Shown here one piece after another: positions 47,207-56,380 of a DNA stretch of 64,000 nt; the stretch's first letter is position 1; each line of letters opens with the position of its first letter. The stretch comes from Skermanella rosea (GTDB lineage Bacteria > Pseudomonadota > Alphaproteobacteria > Azospirillales > Azospirillaceae). The position numbers and the translations under genes are program-made. The notes under the pieces were generated by a model. It was given only the letters and a program-made list of their open reading frames with translations, was not told the DNA's origin and made no database searches. The stretch is taken from NCBI RefSeq assembly GCF_016806835.2, contig NZ_CP086111.1, positions 1 through 64,000 on the forward strand, written 5' to 3'.

Positions 47207-48622
47207 TCAATGCATCGGGGGTGCGGCGGCGGCATCCCGCGCGAGGCCGGACTCGGCGGCCTCGTCGCGGAGCGGCGCCAGCAGCATGCCCTCCACCGCC
47301 GGGATCAGGTCGGAGATCACGACGCGCTCGCCGGGCCTCAGTCCTTCCGCCACCGTCACGAAGCCGGCATGGGCGTCGGCGATCCTGACGCGGCGGATCT
47401 CCAGCCGGTCGTCGCGGGTAGCGACATGGACATGGTCTCCGGGCTGAAGGGCCGCCCGGGGGATCACCGGCACCGGCGGGCCGGGGGGAGCCTTCAATTC
47501 GACCTCGACGAACATGCCCTTGGTCAGCGGCGGCCGGATCCCCGGGATAGCCCGGGCATAGGGCTGGTCCACCACGACCATCACGTCGATCGTGCGCGTC
47601 TTGGGATCGACGCCGTCGCCCATGCGGGCGAACCGGGCCGGCCACTCGGCCGACAGGGTGCCGGTTCGCAGCCGGACCACCGCCTCCAGCCCCAGCCTGT
47701 CCAGCGGCGGCAGGCCGCGGTCGGGCTCGACCGAGCCGCCGCCGAGCAGGCCGGCGACCAGGGGGCGCAGCCGGTCGAGCGGCACCTGGGCCGCCACCTC
47801 GGCCAGCTCGATCCCGTCGGCGCCGGCGAGCTGCGTGCCGGGGGCGGCGTACTGGCCGCGCTCCACCGAGACCTCGTTGATCCGGCCGGCGAAGGGCATG
47901 CGGATCTCCGTCCGCTCCAGGGCCAGCCGGGCCTCGGCCAGCTGGGAGTCCTGGAGCGCCGCCGTGGCCCGCAGCTGGTCGCGCTGGCTGGGAATCAGTT
48001 CCAGCGAGGTCTGCTGGCCCTGGAGCCGCTGGCGCTGGGCCAGCATCGAGTTGAGCGCCTGGTCGAGCGCCGACTGGCTGCCGGCGCCGGAGGCCTGCAG
48101 GTTGCGCTTGCGTTCCACGTCCTGGGTGGTGACCGCCAGCGCCTCCCGCTCGATCGCGACCGCTTGGCGGAGGTTTTCCTCCCGGACGTCCAGTTCCCGG
48201 ATCTGCGCCTCGACGGAACGCTGCTGCGCCTCCATCCGGGCGATCGCCAGCTCGTAGTCGGCGGGATCGATCCGCACCAGCAAGGCGCCGGCCGGCAGCA
48301 GGGCGCCGCGCTTCAGGTCGGGATGGGTCTCGACGACGGTGCCGCCGACCTGGGCGATCGCGGTCCAGACCCGGTCGGGGCGCACCGTGCCGAAGCCGGT
48401 GGCGCGCGGGGCCACCGGCAGGGCCGCGACCTCGATCACCCGCGCCGGCCGGGCGGTCTCGGCCCGCTCGACCTGGACGGGTGCCGCCTTGTCGCGGGCG
48501 AAGCTGACGAGGACGAAGGCGCCCAGCAGGACGGGCGGGACGATCAGGAGGCGGCGCCACCATGACCTGCCCGTCGCCCCGGTTGCGGGGACCCGGCTTT
48601 CCCCGGGCCGGCTGGCGGACAT
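47207..48622 (-). CDS. RND efflux periplasmic adaptor (HlyD/MFP family)
   Basis: This 471-residue membrane-fusion protein couples the RND pump to the outer membrane. It has an N-terminal signal-anchor helix (LLIVPPVLLGAFVLVSFA). The lipoyl/barrel and long alpha-hairpin regions follow (AQIRELDVREENLRQ, and LNSMLAQRQRLQGQQTSLEL), then the C-terminal beta-barrel (VFVEV-like GMFVEVELKA) and membrane-proximal domain. GAGGAAAT lies before the ATG. It is directly upstream of the pump gene. Confidence 0.92.
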   Translation of the reverse strand: MSASRPGESRVPATGATGRSWWRRLLIVPPVLLGAFVLVSFARDKAAPVQVERAETARPARVIEVAALPVAPRATGFGTVRPDRVWTAIAQVGGTVVETHPDLKRGALLPAGALLVRIDPADYELAIARMEAQQRSVEAQIRELDVREENLRQAVAIEREALAVTTQDVERKRNLQASGAGSQSALDQALNSMLAQRQRLQGQQTSLELIPSQRDQLRATAALQDSQLAEARLALERTEIRMPFAGRINEVSVERGQYAAPGTQLAGADGIELAEVAAQVPLDRLRPLVAGLLGGGSVEPDRGLPPLDRLGLEAVVRLRTGTLSAEWPARFARMGDGVDPKTRTIDVMVVVDQPYARAIPGIRPPLTKGMFVEVELKAPPGPPVPVIPRAALQPGDHVHVATRDDRLEIRRVRIADAHAGFVTVAEGLRPGERVVISDLIPAVEGMLLAPLRDEAAESGLARDAAAAPPMH

Positions 48623-48704
48623 GGCGGATTTCCTCGGAACAATTGTTTCAGGTTGCGCTAATATACCCGAACGGGATCATCGGCGCTCACCTGAAAATGT
48701 CGCA

Positions 48705-48731
48705 GGGCCGCCCCTTTGCCAAGGGCGGCCC
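48705..48731 (-). terminator. Hairpin downstream of the terC-like gene
   Basis: GGGCCGCCC (48705-48713) and GGGCGGCCC (48723-48731) pair around a 9-base loop. It begins 22 bases beyond the terC-like stop on the minus strand, as expected for its terminator; the T run is weak. Confidence 0.6.
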
Positions 48732-48752
48732 CGGACATGCGTCACAGAGACG

Positions 48753-49778
48753 TCAGCGGGTGGTGGCGGGCACCTCCTCCGCCTTGGGATCGCTTCCGCC
48801 GCCGTTGCCGCCGCGGGTCATGACCAGGGACACGATCACGCCGGCGGCGAGCAGGCCGAAGGTGACAGACAGCGAGATGACCGGGTCGAGCTTGCCGTAG
48901 AACTGGTTGTAGAAGATCTTGCCGCCGATGAAGATCAGCACCATCGACAGCGCGTATTTGAGGTAATGGAACCGGTGGACCATCGCCGCCAGCGCGAAGT
49001 AGAGCGCCCGCAGGCCCAGGATCGCGAAGATGTTGCTGGTATAGACGATGAACGGGTCGGTCGTGATCGCGAAGATGGCGGGCACGCTGTCCACCGCGAA
49101 GACCAGGTCGGCGAACTCGATCAGCACCAGCGCCAGGAACAGCGGGGTCACGAACCGCACCATCCTGCCCGATCCTTTCGGGTCCGGAAGCTTCACGAAG
49201 AACTTCTCGCCGTGGAGGCGGTCGGTCACGTTGAGCCGCTTGCGCAGGAACTTCAGGATCGGGTTCTTCTCGATGTCCGGCATGTTGTCGGACACCAGCA
49301 GCATCTTGATGCCGGTGACCAGCAGGAAGGCGCCGAAGATGAAAAGGATCCAGTCGAACTCGGTGACCAGGGCGGCACCCAGGCCGATCATGATGCCGCG
49401 CAGGACGATCACGCCCAGGATGCCCCAGACCAGCACCCGGTGCTGGTAGAGCCGGGGAACGGCGAAATAGCTGAAGATCAGCGATATGACGAACACGTTG
49501 TCCATCGCCAGGCTCTTCTCGACGAAGAAGCCGGTGAAGTACTGCATGCCCGGTTCGGGACCGAAATACCACCAGACCCAGGTGCCGAACAGGCAGCCCA
49601 TGGCGATGTAGCCGGCGCTGAGCCAGAGGCTCTCGCCGATGCCGATTTCATGCGTCTTGCGGTGGAGAACGCCGAGGTCGAAGGCCAGGAGGGCGATGAC
49701 GATGGCGATGAAGGTGAACCAGATCCAGGCGGGCTTGCCGAGGAAGTCCGCCGAAAGGACGGCGAGAAGGGCGTCCAT
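48753..49778 (-). CDS. TerC family integral membrane protein
   Basis: This 341-residue protein has about eight to nine membrane helices and the TerC/Alx signature (FFVEKSLAMDNVFVISLIFSYFAVP, and LVLIEFADLVFAVDSVPAIFAIT), with conserved Asp residues inside helices. TerC/Alx proteins are linked to Mn(II) efflux and to metalation of exported proteins. The ATG at 49778 starts the normal N-terminus. A structured leader may lie upstream. It is separated from the kinase gene by 190 bases on the same strand. Confidence 0.92.
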   Translation of the reverse strand: MDALLAVLSADFLGKPAWIWFTFIAIVIALLAFDLGVLHRKTHEIGIGESLWLSAGYIAMGCLFGTWVWWYFGPEPGMQYFTGFFVEKSLAMDNVFVISLIFSYFAVPRLYQHRVLVWGILGVIVLRGIMIGLGAALVTEFDWILFIFGAFLLVTGIKMLLVSDNMPDIEKNPILKFLRKRLNVTDRLHGEKFFVKLPDPKGSGRMVRFVTPLFLALVLIEFADLVFAVDSVPAIFAITTDPFIVYTSNIFAILGLRALYFALAAMVHRFHYLKYALSMVLIFIGGKIFYNQFYGKLDPVISLSVTFGLLAAGVIVSLVMTRGGNGGGSDPKAEEVPATTR

Positions 49779-49887
49779 GTGCCGAATGACCCGTTACGCT
49801 GCTGCGTCGGCTGTTGCTGACGAAGGTCCGACATCACGGCCGACGCCTCGGCCGCCAGCGGGGCCCGGACCCATACGCTTTGGCTTA

Positions 49888-49915
49888 GCCGAGATGGCCC
49901 CGGGAGCCCATCGGC
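49888..49915 (-). promoter_or_regulatory. Possible structured leader upstream of terC-like gene
   Basis: GCCGA-GA-TGG and CCATCGGC form a hairpin with a two-base bulge, 110 bases before the TerC start. TerC/Alx genes are often controlled by a manganese riboswitch (yybP-ykoY), but its consensus is not recognised here. The site is noted as a candidate only. Confidence 0.25.
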
Positions 49916-49968
49916 ACAAGCCCCCGGGAATCGAAAAACGGCAAAATGAAGGACAATAGCGACGGGAA

Positions 49969-51840
49969 TCAGGCGGGCGGCGGACCCGGGTCGGGCGGCG
50001 GCGCGGGCCGCAATGCCACGGTGAAGACGGCGCCCCCCTGTTCGTGGTTGGCGGCTGTGATCCGGCCGCCGAAGTCCTGGACGATGCCGTAGCTGATCGA
50101 CAGGCCGAGCCCCAGCCCCACCCCGACCTCCTTCGTGGTGAAGAACGGGTCGAACAGCCGGGGCAGGTCGTCCTCCGGGATGCCGGGGCCGGTGTCGCGC
50201 ACCTTCAGCAGCACGTGGCCGTCCTCCCGCTCCAGGCTGACGGCGACGAGCCGGCGGTTGCGGGCGGACACCGCGTCCAGCGCGTTGCGCAGCAGGTTGA
50301 CGACCACCTGCTCCAGCCGGGCCTCGTCGGCCAGCACCATCGGGAGCGGCCCCCGCGAGGCCTCGTCCGGCAGTTCGAGCACCATGTCGGCGCCCAGCGC
50401 GGCGGCCTGGGCGCCCAGCAGCGCCATGGACCGCTCGACCGCGAGGCGTGGCGGGACGGGACCGAGCATGCCGGACGACTTGCGGGCGAAGGTCTTGAGC
50501 TGCCGGGTGATGGTGGCCACCCGCTCGGTCAGGCCGGTGATCTCCAGCAGGTTGCCGCGCACCAGGTCCAGGCGCCCGCGGTCGAGCAGCAGCGCGGCAT
50601 TCTCGGCGTAGGACCGGATCGCGGAGATCGGCTGGTTCACCTCGTGGACGATCCCCGCGGCCATCTGGCCGAGCGCCGCCAGCTTCGCCGCCTGGATCAG
50701 GTCCTCCTGGGCTCGGCGCGCCGCCTGCTCCGCCCGTTCGCGCTCCGCGATCTCCGCCGTCAGGCGCAGGTTGGTGGAACTCAGCTCGGCGGTCCGCTCG
50801 GTGACCCGGTGCTCCAGCATCAGCTGGGCGCGCCGCTGATATTCCAGCCGCTCCGCCAGGGCCAGGCGGCGCTGGAGAACCACCAGCCCGGCCGCCAGCA
50901 GCAGGAGCGTCGCGATGCCGGCGCTGAGACCGGCCGACCAGGCGCGGGCGTCGGCCGGCCTGCTGTCGAGCGCCACATGGACCTTCCAGTCCGTGTCCGG
51001 GACCGGTCCATGGTGGACCAGCGCGCTGTCCAGCGGGGGCAGGGGCTCCAGGCCGGTGCCCTCGTACTGCTGGCTGGCCTCGAACTCCCGCCTTGCGTCC
51101 GGGGTCAGCGGCGCCAGGGTGCGGAAGCGCCAGTCCGGGACGTTGGTGATGAAGACGACGCCGTGCCGGTCGGTGACGAAGACCCGTTCGCCGGCCATGT
51201 CGTGCCAGGTCGCCTCCAGCGGTTCCATGGCGACCTTGGCGACCACCACGCCGACCGTGTGGTGCTCCGCCCAGACGGGGGCCCAGACCGGGTAGGCGAT
51301 ATAGTAGCCGGGCTTCTGCGAGGTCGTTCCCATCGCGAAATAACGCCCGACGCGCCCCGCCAGCGCCTCCCGGAAATAGGGCCGGAAGGCGAAGTTGCGG
51401 CCGATGAAGCTGGTCTCCTCGGTCCAGTTGCTCGACGCCAGGGTGGTGCCGTCGCGCGCCATGACGTAGAGCGCCGACAGCGACGCCCCGGCGTTCAGCG
51501 CCGCCAGCTTGCGGTCGACCCGGTCGACCAGGGCGACGTCGCGCGGCGAGGCGAGCAGGGCCGCGACGTCGGGGTCCCAGGCCAGCGTCAGCGGCAGGAC
51601 CCGGTACTTCTCGATCTCGGCGGTCAGGGTGGCGGTGTAGAGCGACAGCCGCGCCTGCGCGGTCTCGGCCAGTTCCTCCAGCGCCTCCCCCCGCGCCCAC
51701 TCCGCCGCGAACCAGGAAGCGGGCGGCACCAGCGCGCAGGCCGCCAGGGCCAAGGCCGCCGCGAGCCCCCGGAAGCCGCGCGGGAGGGCTCCCGGCCATG
51801 CCGGGCGCCACGCGGCCCATTGCTTGATCGACCTGGTCAA
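49969..51840 (-). CDS. DctB-like C4-dicarboxylate-type sensor histidine kinase
   Basis: This 623-residue kinase has two membrane helices (about 26-48 and 300-325) around a double-Cache periplasmic sensor (FIGRNFAFRPYFREALAGRVGRYFAMGTTSQKPGYY matches the DctB sensor). A coiled coil, HisKA (VHEVNQP with H399) and HATPase (NLLRNALDAV, LGLGLSISYGIVQDFGG) follow. DctB detects C4-dicarboxylates and phosphorylates DctD. No dctD or dctA gene is next to it, so it is an orphan kinase here. The start is TTG 51840, with a GAAAGG-like site upstream. Confidence 0.88.
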   Translation of the reverse strand: MTRSIKQWAAWRPAWPGALPRGFRGLAAALALAACALVPPASWFAAEWARGEALEELAETAQARLSLYTATLTAEIEKYRVLPLTLAWDPDVAALLASPRDVALVDRVDRKLAALNAGASLSALYVMARDGTTLASSNWTEETSFIGRNFAFRPYFREALAGRVGRYFAMGTTSQKPGYYIAYPVWAPVWAEHHTVGVVVAKVAMEPLEATWHDMAGERVFVTDRHGVVFITNVPDWRFRTLAPLTPDARREFEASQQYEGTGLEPLPPLDSALVHHGPVPDTDWKVHVALDSRPADARAWSAGLSAGIATLLLLAAGLVVLQRRLALAERLEYQRRAQLMLEHRVTERTAELSSTNLRLTAEIAERERAEQAARRAQEDLIQAAKLAALGQMAAGIVHEVNQPISAIRSYAENAALLLDRGRLDLVRGNLLEITGLTERVATITRQLKTFARKSSGMLGPVPPRLAVERSMALLGAQAAALGADMVLELPDEASRGPLPMVLADEARLEQVVVNLLRNALDAVSARNRRLVAVSLEREDGHVLLKVRDTGPGIPEDDLPRLFDPFFTTKEVGVGLGLGLSISYGIVQDFGGRITAANHEQGGAVFTVALRPAPPPDPGPPPA

Positions 51841-51901
51841 GGCGTTCAGCCTTTCTTGTTCCGCGGGCGGAAGGACCGCCGGCGCCGGCCCGGTCCCGGC
51901 A

Positions 51902-53098
51902 TCAGTCCAGTTGCAGCACCTGCGCCTTCAGGTAGGCGGTCTCCGGCAGGTGCGGATGCACCGGGTGGTCGGGCGCGGCGCCGCCGGTCCGCAGGATCCG
52001 TCCCGAGCGCCGGGCGTCGCCCAGGCCCCGGGAGACCTGCTCGGCGAACAGCGGCACGTCCACATTGTGGCTGCACGAGGCGACCAGCAGGAAGCCGCCC
52101 GGCGCGGTGATCGAGGCGGCCAGCCGGGTCATCTTGCGATAGGCCCGGGTCCCGGCCTGCAGGTCCTTCTTCGATTTCACGAAGGCCGGCGGGTCGGCGA
52201 TCACCACGCCGAACCGCTCGCCGGCGGCCGCCAGCCGCTCCAGCTCCTCGAAGGCGTCGGCCCGGCGGAACTCGCACAGGCCGGCGACCCCGTTGGCCTC
52301 CGCGGCGCGGGCGCCGTTGGCGAGCGCTGCTTCCGACCGGTCCACCGCGACGACCGAGGCGGCCCCGGCCTTGGCGCACTGGACCGCGAAGCCGCCGTTG
52401 TAGCTGTAGAAGTCGATCACCCGTGCGCCGCGCGCCAGCGCCGCGATCGCCGCCCGGTTGTCGCGCTGGTCGTAGAACCAGCCGGTCTTCTGCCCGGCGC
52501 TCGGATCGGCGAAGAAGGTGCTGCCGTTCTCCTCCAGCCGGATCGGGCCGTCCAGCGCCCCCTTGGCGACCCTGACCTCGCCGCCCAGGCCTTCCAGCCC
52601 GCGCGCCGGGCTGTCGTTGCGCAGGACCACCGCGGCGGGGGACAGCACCTCGTCCAGCGCCTCCAGCAGGGCGGGCGTCAACCGGTCCATCCCGGCGGAA
52701 TTCGCCTGGACGACCACGGTGTCGCCGAAGCGGTCGACCACCAGGGCCGGCAGCCCGTCGGCCTCGGCATGGACCAGCCGGTAGAACGGCCGGCCGTAGA
52801 GCCGTTCGCGCAGGTCGAGCGCCCGGCGCAGCCGCTCCGCAAGGAAACCGCGGTCGACCTGCGCCTCCGGGTCGCGCGACAGCATCCGCGTGCAGATCAG
52901 CGTGTGCGGGTTGAAGGTGGCGGCGCCCAGCGGCGCGCCGTCGTGGGTGACCACCCGGACGACGCTGCCCGGCGGGATCGCCTTGGCCGTGTTGTCCATG
53001 TGGATCTCGTTGGAATAGACCCAGGGATGGCCGTGCTGGACCCGCTTGTGCCGGCTCGGCTGCAGGCGGATGGTCGGTCGGGGGGCAATGTCGCTCAT
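51902..53098 (-). CDS. rlmI: Class I SAM-dependent 23S rRNA methyltransferase, RlmI family
   Basis: This 398-residue protein has an N-terminal PUA-like RNA-binding domain (IRLQPSRHKRVQHGHPWVYSNEI). A Rossmann methyltransferase follows (VIDFYSYNGGFAVQCAKAGA, and the DPPAFVKSKKDL catalytic region). RlmI makes 5-methylcytidine in 23S rRNA. ATG 53098 fits the family start; the upstream 36 residues of open frame are low-complexity. The exact target is inferred from family. Confidence 0.88.
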   Translation of the reverse strand: MSDIAPRPTIRLQPSRHKRVQHGHPWVYSNEIHMDNTAKAIPPGSVVRVVTHDGAPLGAATFNPHTLICTRMLSRDPEAQVDRGFLAERLRRALDLRERLYGRPFYRLVHAEADGLPALVVDRFGDTVVVQANSAGMDRLTPALLEALDEVLSPAAVVLRNDSPARGLEGLGGEVRVAKGALDGPIRLEENGSTFFADPSAGQKTGWFYDQRDNRAAIAALARGARVIDFYSYNGGFAVQCAKAGAASVVAVDRSEAALANGARAAEANGVAGLCEFRRADAFEELERLAAAGERFGVVIADPPAFVKSKKDLQAGTRAYRKMTRLAASITAPGGFLLVASCSHNVDVPLFAEQVSRGLGDARRSGRILRTGGAAPDHPVHPHLPETAYLKAQVLQLD

Positions 53099-53148
53099 GG
53101 CCCGCAGTCTAGCGGCTGCCGGCGCCCTGGCAACAGCGAGAGGCACCC

Positions 53149-53694
53149 CTACTGGTCGTTGGCCACGTCCAGCGCCACGGGCGCCATGTCGATCATCAGC
53201 TTGCACAGCCTCAGGGTCTCGACGGCGTGGCCGGCTTCCCGGAAGCTGTTCAGCAGCCAGTTGCAGTATTCCGGCAGGCTCGAATAGTCGTCCGGCAGGT
53301 TGGTGTGGATCGCGGTGCAGCCGAGGTCGTCGGCGACCCTGTCCATCGCGCCGAGCAGCGCGTCGGCGGCGCCCGCCAGGTCGAACAGGTCGAGCACGAT
53401 GAAGTTCTCGACCGCCAGCACCCGGCCGTGCCGCAGGTGGTTCTCCACCGCGTAGCTGAACAGGCCGTGGATGTAGCCGCGGGCGTTCTGCACGGTCATG
53501 ATTCCCCGGGAGCGTGTCCGGTTCTTCCCCGAGGGGGGATGGCCGCCGGTTTCAAGCTCCGGAACCGCCAGGACGGCTGCGGCAAAATCGCGCCATCGCT
53601 CGACGTCGAGATCGGGTGCGATCGTCTGCACCACCGGGAAAGCCTGGTCGATCTGACGGCGGGCTAAGGGTTTCGCAACATAAGTGTCGTGCAT
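53149..53694 (-). CDS. GNAT-like protein of unknown substrate
   Basis: The 181-residue protein has an N-terminal helix pattern (KPLARRQIDQAFPVVQTIAPDLDVERWRDFA) and later beta-alpha units (RVLAVENFIVLDLFDLAGAADALLGAMDRVADDLGCTAIHTNL) that resemble a GNAT fold. The acetyl-CoA loop is degenerate, so it may not be an active acetyltransferase. ATG 53694 follows the FNR box at 53752 by about 60 bases, so oxygen control is possible. It is divergent from ccoN. The substrate is unknown. Confidence 0.6.
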   Translation of the reverse strand: MHDTYVAKPLARRQIDQAFPVVQTIAPDLDVERWRDFAAAVLAVPELETGGHPPSGKNRTRSRGIMTVQNARGYIHGLFSYAVENHLRHGRVLAVENFIVLDLFDLAGAADALLGAMDRVADDLGCTAIHTNLPDDYSSLPEYCNWLLNSFREAGHAVETLRLCKLMIDMAPVALDVANDQ

Positions 53695-53751
53695 GGGCGT
53701 CTCGACCACGGGTGCTGGCGTGACGATGGCAGCCCCCGAGCCCGCGGGTCC

Positions 53752-53765
53752 TTGACGTAGATCAA
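53752..53765. promoter_or_regulatory. FNR/FixK-type box between divergent genes
   Basis: TTGAC-GTAG-ATCAA differs by one base from the FNR/FixK consensus TTGAT-N4-ATCAA. It lies 173 bases upstream of ccoN, a classic FixK/FNR target, and 57 bases upstream of the divergent GNAT-like gene, so it may activate both under low oxygen. Confidence 0.75.
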
Positions 53766-53938
53766 TGTTGCCGGCCAGCGGCATCCCCATAGTCCCCACC
53801 CGTCAAAGGGATTTGCGTACGTGCCGCGTGCCGTCGCGGCGGTGCGGACCCGGCACGATGGAATCAAGAGCAACCTTACGGTGGCGAGGAACGACCGGCC
53901 CCGGCCGGCCCGGCTTCGCCAGACGGGAGATATAGGTA

Positions 53939-55441
53939 ATGACAGCAGCGACCCTGTCCCACGGTTCGTCCGTGGGAGGCGAGCGGGCAGGTGAGGAGAC
54001 CGTCTCGTACAACGAGGCTGTCATCCGCCTGTTCGTCATCGCCACTGTTTTCTGGGGCGTGATCGGCTTTATCGCCGGCATCTTCATCGCCCTGCAACTG
54101 GCGTTCCCGGCCTTCAACCTGGGCCTGGAATGGACCAGCTTCGGCCGCCTGCGGCCGCTGCACACCTCGGCGGTGATCTTCGCCTTCGGCGGCAACGCCC
54201 TGTTCGCCACCTCGCTGTACGTCGTCCAGCGCACCTGCCGGGCTCCGCTCTGGGGCGGGCCGGCGATCGCCAATTTCCTGTTCGTGGGCTACCAGCTCTT
54301 CATCGTGCTGGCGGCGTCGGGCTACGTGCTGGGCATCACCCAGGGCAAGGAATACGCCGAGCCGGAATGGTACGTGGACCTGTGGCTGACGGTCGTCTGG
54401 GTGGTCTACCTGCTGACCTTCGTCGGCACGATCATGCAGCGGCGCGAACCCCACATCTACGTGGCCAACTGGTTCTACCTGGCGTTCATCGTGACCATCG
54501 CGATGCTCCACTTGGTCAACAACCTGAACGTCCCGGTCTCGTTCTTCGGCACCGCCAGCTACCCGCTGTTCGCGGGCGTGCAGGGCGCGCTGGTCCAGTG
54601 GTGGTACGGCCACAACGCGGTGGGCTTCTTCCTGACCGCCGGCTTCCTGGGCATGATGTACTACTTCATCCCCAAGCAGGCCGGCCGGCCGGTCTATTCC
54701 TACCGGCTGTCGATCATCCATTTCTGGTCGCTGATCTTCCTCTACATCTGGGCCGGCCCGCACCACCTGCACTACACGGCCCTGCCGGAATGGGCGCAGA
54801 CGCTGGGCATGACCTTCTCCGTCATGCTGTGGATGCCGTCCTGGGGCGGCATGATCAACGGCATCATGACCCTGTCCGGCGCCTGGGACAAGCTGCGCAC
54901 CGACCCGGTGCTGCGCTTCCTGGTCACCTCCGTCGCGTTCTACGGCATGAGCACCTTCGAAGGCCCGGTCATGTCGATCAAGGCGGTCAACGCCCTGTCG
55001 CACTACACCGACTGGACCGTCGGCCACGTCCACTCCGGTGCGCTCGGCTGGGTCGCCTTCGTCAGCTTCGGCGCGGTGTACTACCTGGTTCCCCAGCTCT
55101 GGAAGGCCCAGCGGCTCTACTCGCTGCGGCTGGTCAGCTATCACTTCTGGACCGCCACCATCGGCATCGTCCTCTACATCACCGCGATGTGGATCTCGGG
55201 CATCATGCAGGGCCTGATGTGGCGCGCCTACGACAACCTCGGCTTCCTGCAGTACTCGTTCGTCGAGACCGTGGCGGCCATGCATCCCTTCTACGTGATC
55301 CGCGCCATGGGCGGCGTGCTGTTCCTGATCGGCGCCCTGATCATGGTCTACAACCTGTGGCGGACGACCAAGGGCGACATCCGGGTCGAGAAGCCCTACG
55401 TCACCGCTCCGACGCGCAAGTTCGCGCCGGCCGCCGAGTAA
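53939..55441 (+). CDS. ccoN: Cytochrome c oxidase cbb3-type subunit I
   Basis: CcoN is the catalytic subunit of the high-affinity oxidase used at low oxygen. The 500-residue product has 12 membrane helices and the haem/CuB histidines, including the regions [48 protein letters not shown] and [25 protein letters not shown] precedes the ATG. It heads the ccoNOQP operon. Regulation by FNR/FixK is likely from the upstream box. Confidence 0.98.
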   Translation: MTAATLSHGSSVGGERAGEETVSYNEAVIRLFVIATVFWGVIGFIAGIFIALQLAFPAFNLGLEWTSFGRLRPLHTSAVIFAFGGNALFATSLYVVQRTCRAPLWGGPAIANFLFVGYQLFIVLAASGYVLGITQGKEYAEPEWYVDLWLTVVWVVYLLTFVGTIMQRREPHIYVANWFYLAFIVTIAMLHLVNNLNVPVSFFGTASYPLFAGVQGALVQWWYGHNAVGFFLTAGFLGMMYYFIPKQAGRPVYSYRLSIIHFWSLIFLYIWAGPHHLHYTALPEWAQTLGMTFSVMLWMPSWGGMINGIMTLSGAWDKLRTDPVLRFLVTSVAFYGMSTFEGPVMSIKAVNALSHYTDWTVGHVHSGALGWVAFVSFGAVYYLVPQLWKAQRLYSLRLVSYHFWTATIGIVLYITAMWISGIMQGLMWRAYDNLGFLQYSFVETVAAMHPFYVIRAMGGVLFLIGALIMVYNLWRTTKGDIRVEKPYVTAPTRKFAPAAE

Positions 55442-55453
55442 GGACCCAGCACG

Positions 55454-56203
55454 ATGGCTAGCACCGACAAGAAGTCCGGCTTTTTCAATCACGGGCTGAT
55501 CGAAAAGAACGTCACCCTGATGATGGTCCTGATCCTGCTCACCGTCTCCATCGGCGGCCTGGTCGAGATCGTCCCCCTGTTCACCATCGAGACCACGATC
55601 GAGAAGGTGGAGGGGGTCCGCCCCTACACCCCGCTCGAGCAGATGGGCCGCAACATCTATATCCGCGAAGGCTGCTACAACTGCCATAGCCAGCAGGTCC
55701 GTCCGTTCCGCGACGAGGCCGAGCGCTATGGCCACTACAGCCTGGCGGCCGAGAGCATGTACGACCATCCGTTCCAGTGGAGCTCGAAGCGCACCGGCCC
55801 GGACCTCGCCCGGGTCGGCGGCAAATACTCCAACCAGTGGCAGGTCGCCCATCTGGTAGATCCGCGCGCCGTCGTGCCGGAATCGATCATGCCGGGCTAC
55901 GCCTTCCTCCTGGACCGCCCGCTGAAGTACGGCGACGTCAAGGAGCACCTGAAGACCCTGAGCATCGTCGGGGTGCCCTACACCGCCGAGCAGATCGACG
56001 TCGCCGCCAAGGACCTGGAGGTCCAGCAGCGTCCCGACGGCGAGACCGACGGCCTCCTGGCCCGCTATCCCAAGGCTGTCGTCGCCGATTTCGACGGCAA
56101 CCCGAAGGTCGTGACCGAGATGGATGCGCTGGTCGCCTACCTCCAGATGCTCGGTACGCTGGTCGACTTCACGAAGTATCAGCCGGCCGATCTCAAGCAA
56201 TAG
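55454..56203 (+). CDS. ccoO: Cytochrome c oxidase cbb3-type, monohaem subunit II
   Basis: CcoO passes electrons from CcoP to CcoN. The 249-residue product has one N-terminal membrane anchor ([24 protein letters not shown]) and one c-type haem site ([14 protein letters not shown]), with the axial Met in the SIMPGYAFL region. It starts 12 bases after ccoN. Confidence 0.97.
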   Translation: MASTDKKSGFFNHGLIEKNVTLMMVLILLTVSIGGLVEIVPLFTIETTIEKVEGVRPYTPLEQMGRNIYIREGCYNCHSQQVRPFRDEAERYGHYSLAAESMYDHPFQWSSKRTGPDLARVGGKYSNQWQVAHLVDPRAVVPESIMPGYAFLLDRPLKYGDVKEHLKTLSIVGVPYTAEQIDVAAKDLEVQQRPDGETDGLLARYPKAVVADFDGNPKVVTEMDALVAYLQMLGTLVDFTKYQPADLKQ

Positions 56204-56215
56204 TTGGTGGAACCA

Positions 56216-56377
56216 GTGGATCTGAACGCAATCGCGTCATTTTTGCGCTCCTTCTGGACGGTTTGGTTGATGCTGCTGTTCGTCGGCGTCCTGTTCTGGG
56301 CCTTGCGGCCCAAGAACAAGTCGAAGTTCGACGAGGCCAGCCGCATCCCGTTCAAGGATGAAGGCCAGGAGAAATAG
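56216..56377 (+). CDS. ccoQ: Cytochrome c oxidase cbb3-type, small subunit IV
   Basis: This encodes 53 residues: a single helix (TVWLMLLFVGVLFWAL) followed by a polar tail with RPKNKSKFDEASRIPF, the typical CcoQ pattern. The GTG at 56216 has GGTGGA four bases upstream; GTG 56207 is an alternative. It stabilises the oxidase complex and lies between ccoO and ccoP. Confidence 0.9.
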   Translation: MDLNAIASFLRSFWTVWLMLLFVGVLFWALRPKNKSKFDEASRIPFKDEGQEK

Positions 56378-56380
56378 GTC

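Noticed and set aside
44005-47388. 1127-codon open frame opposite the RND pump
   Set aside because: It is antisense to a clear RND transporter, with a His/Asp/Gln-rich shadow composition.
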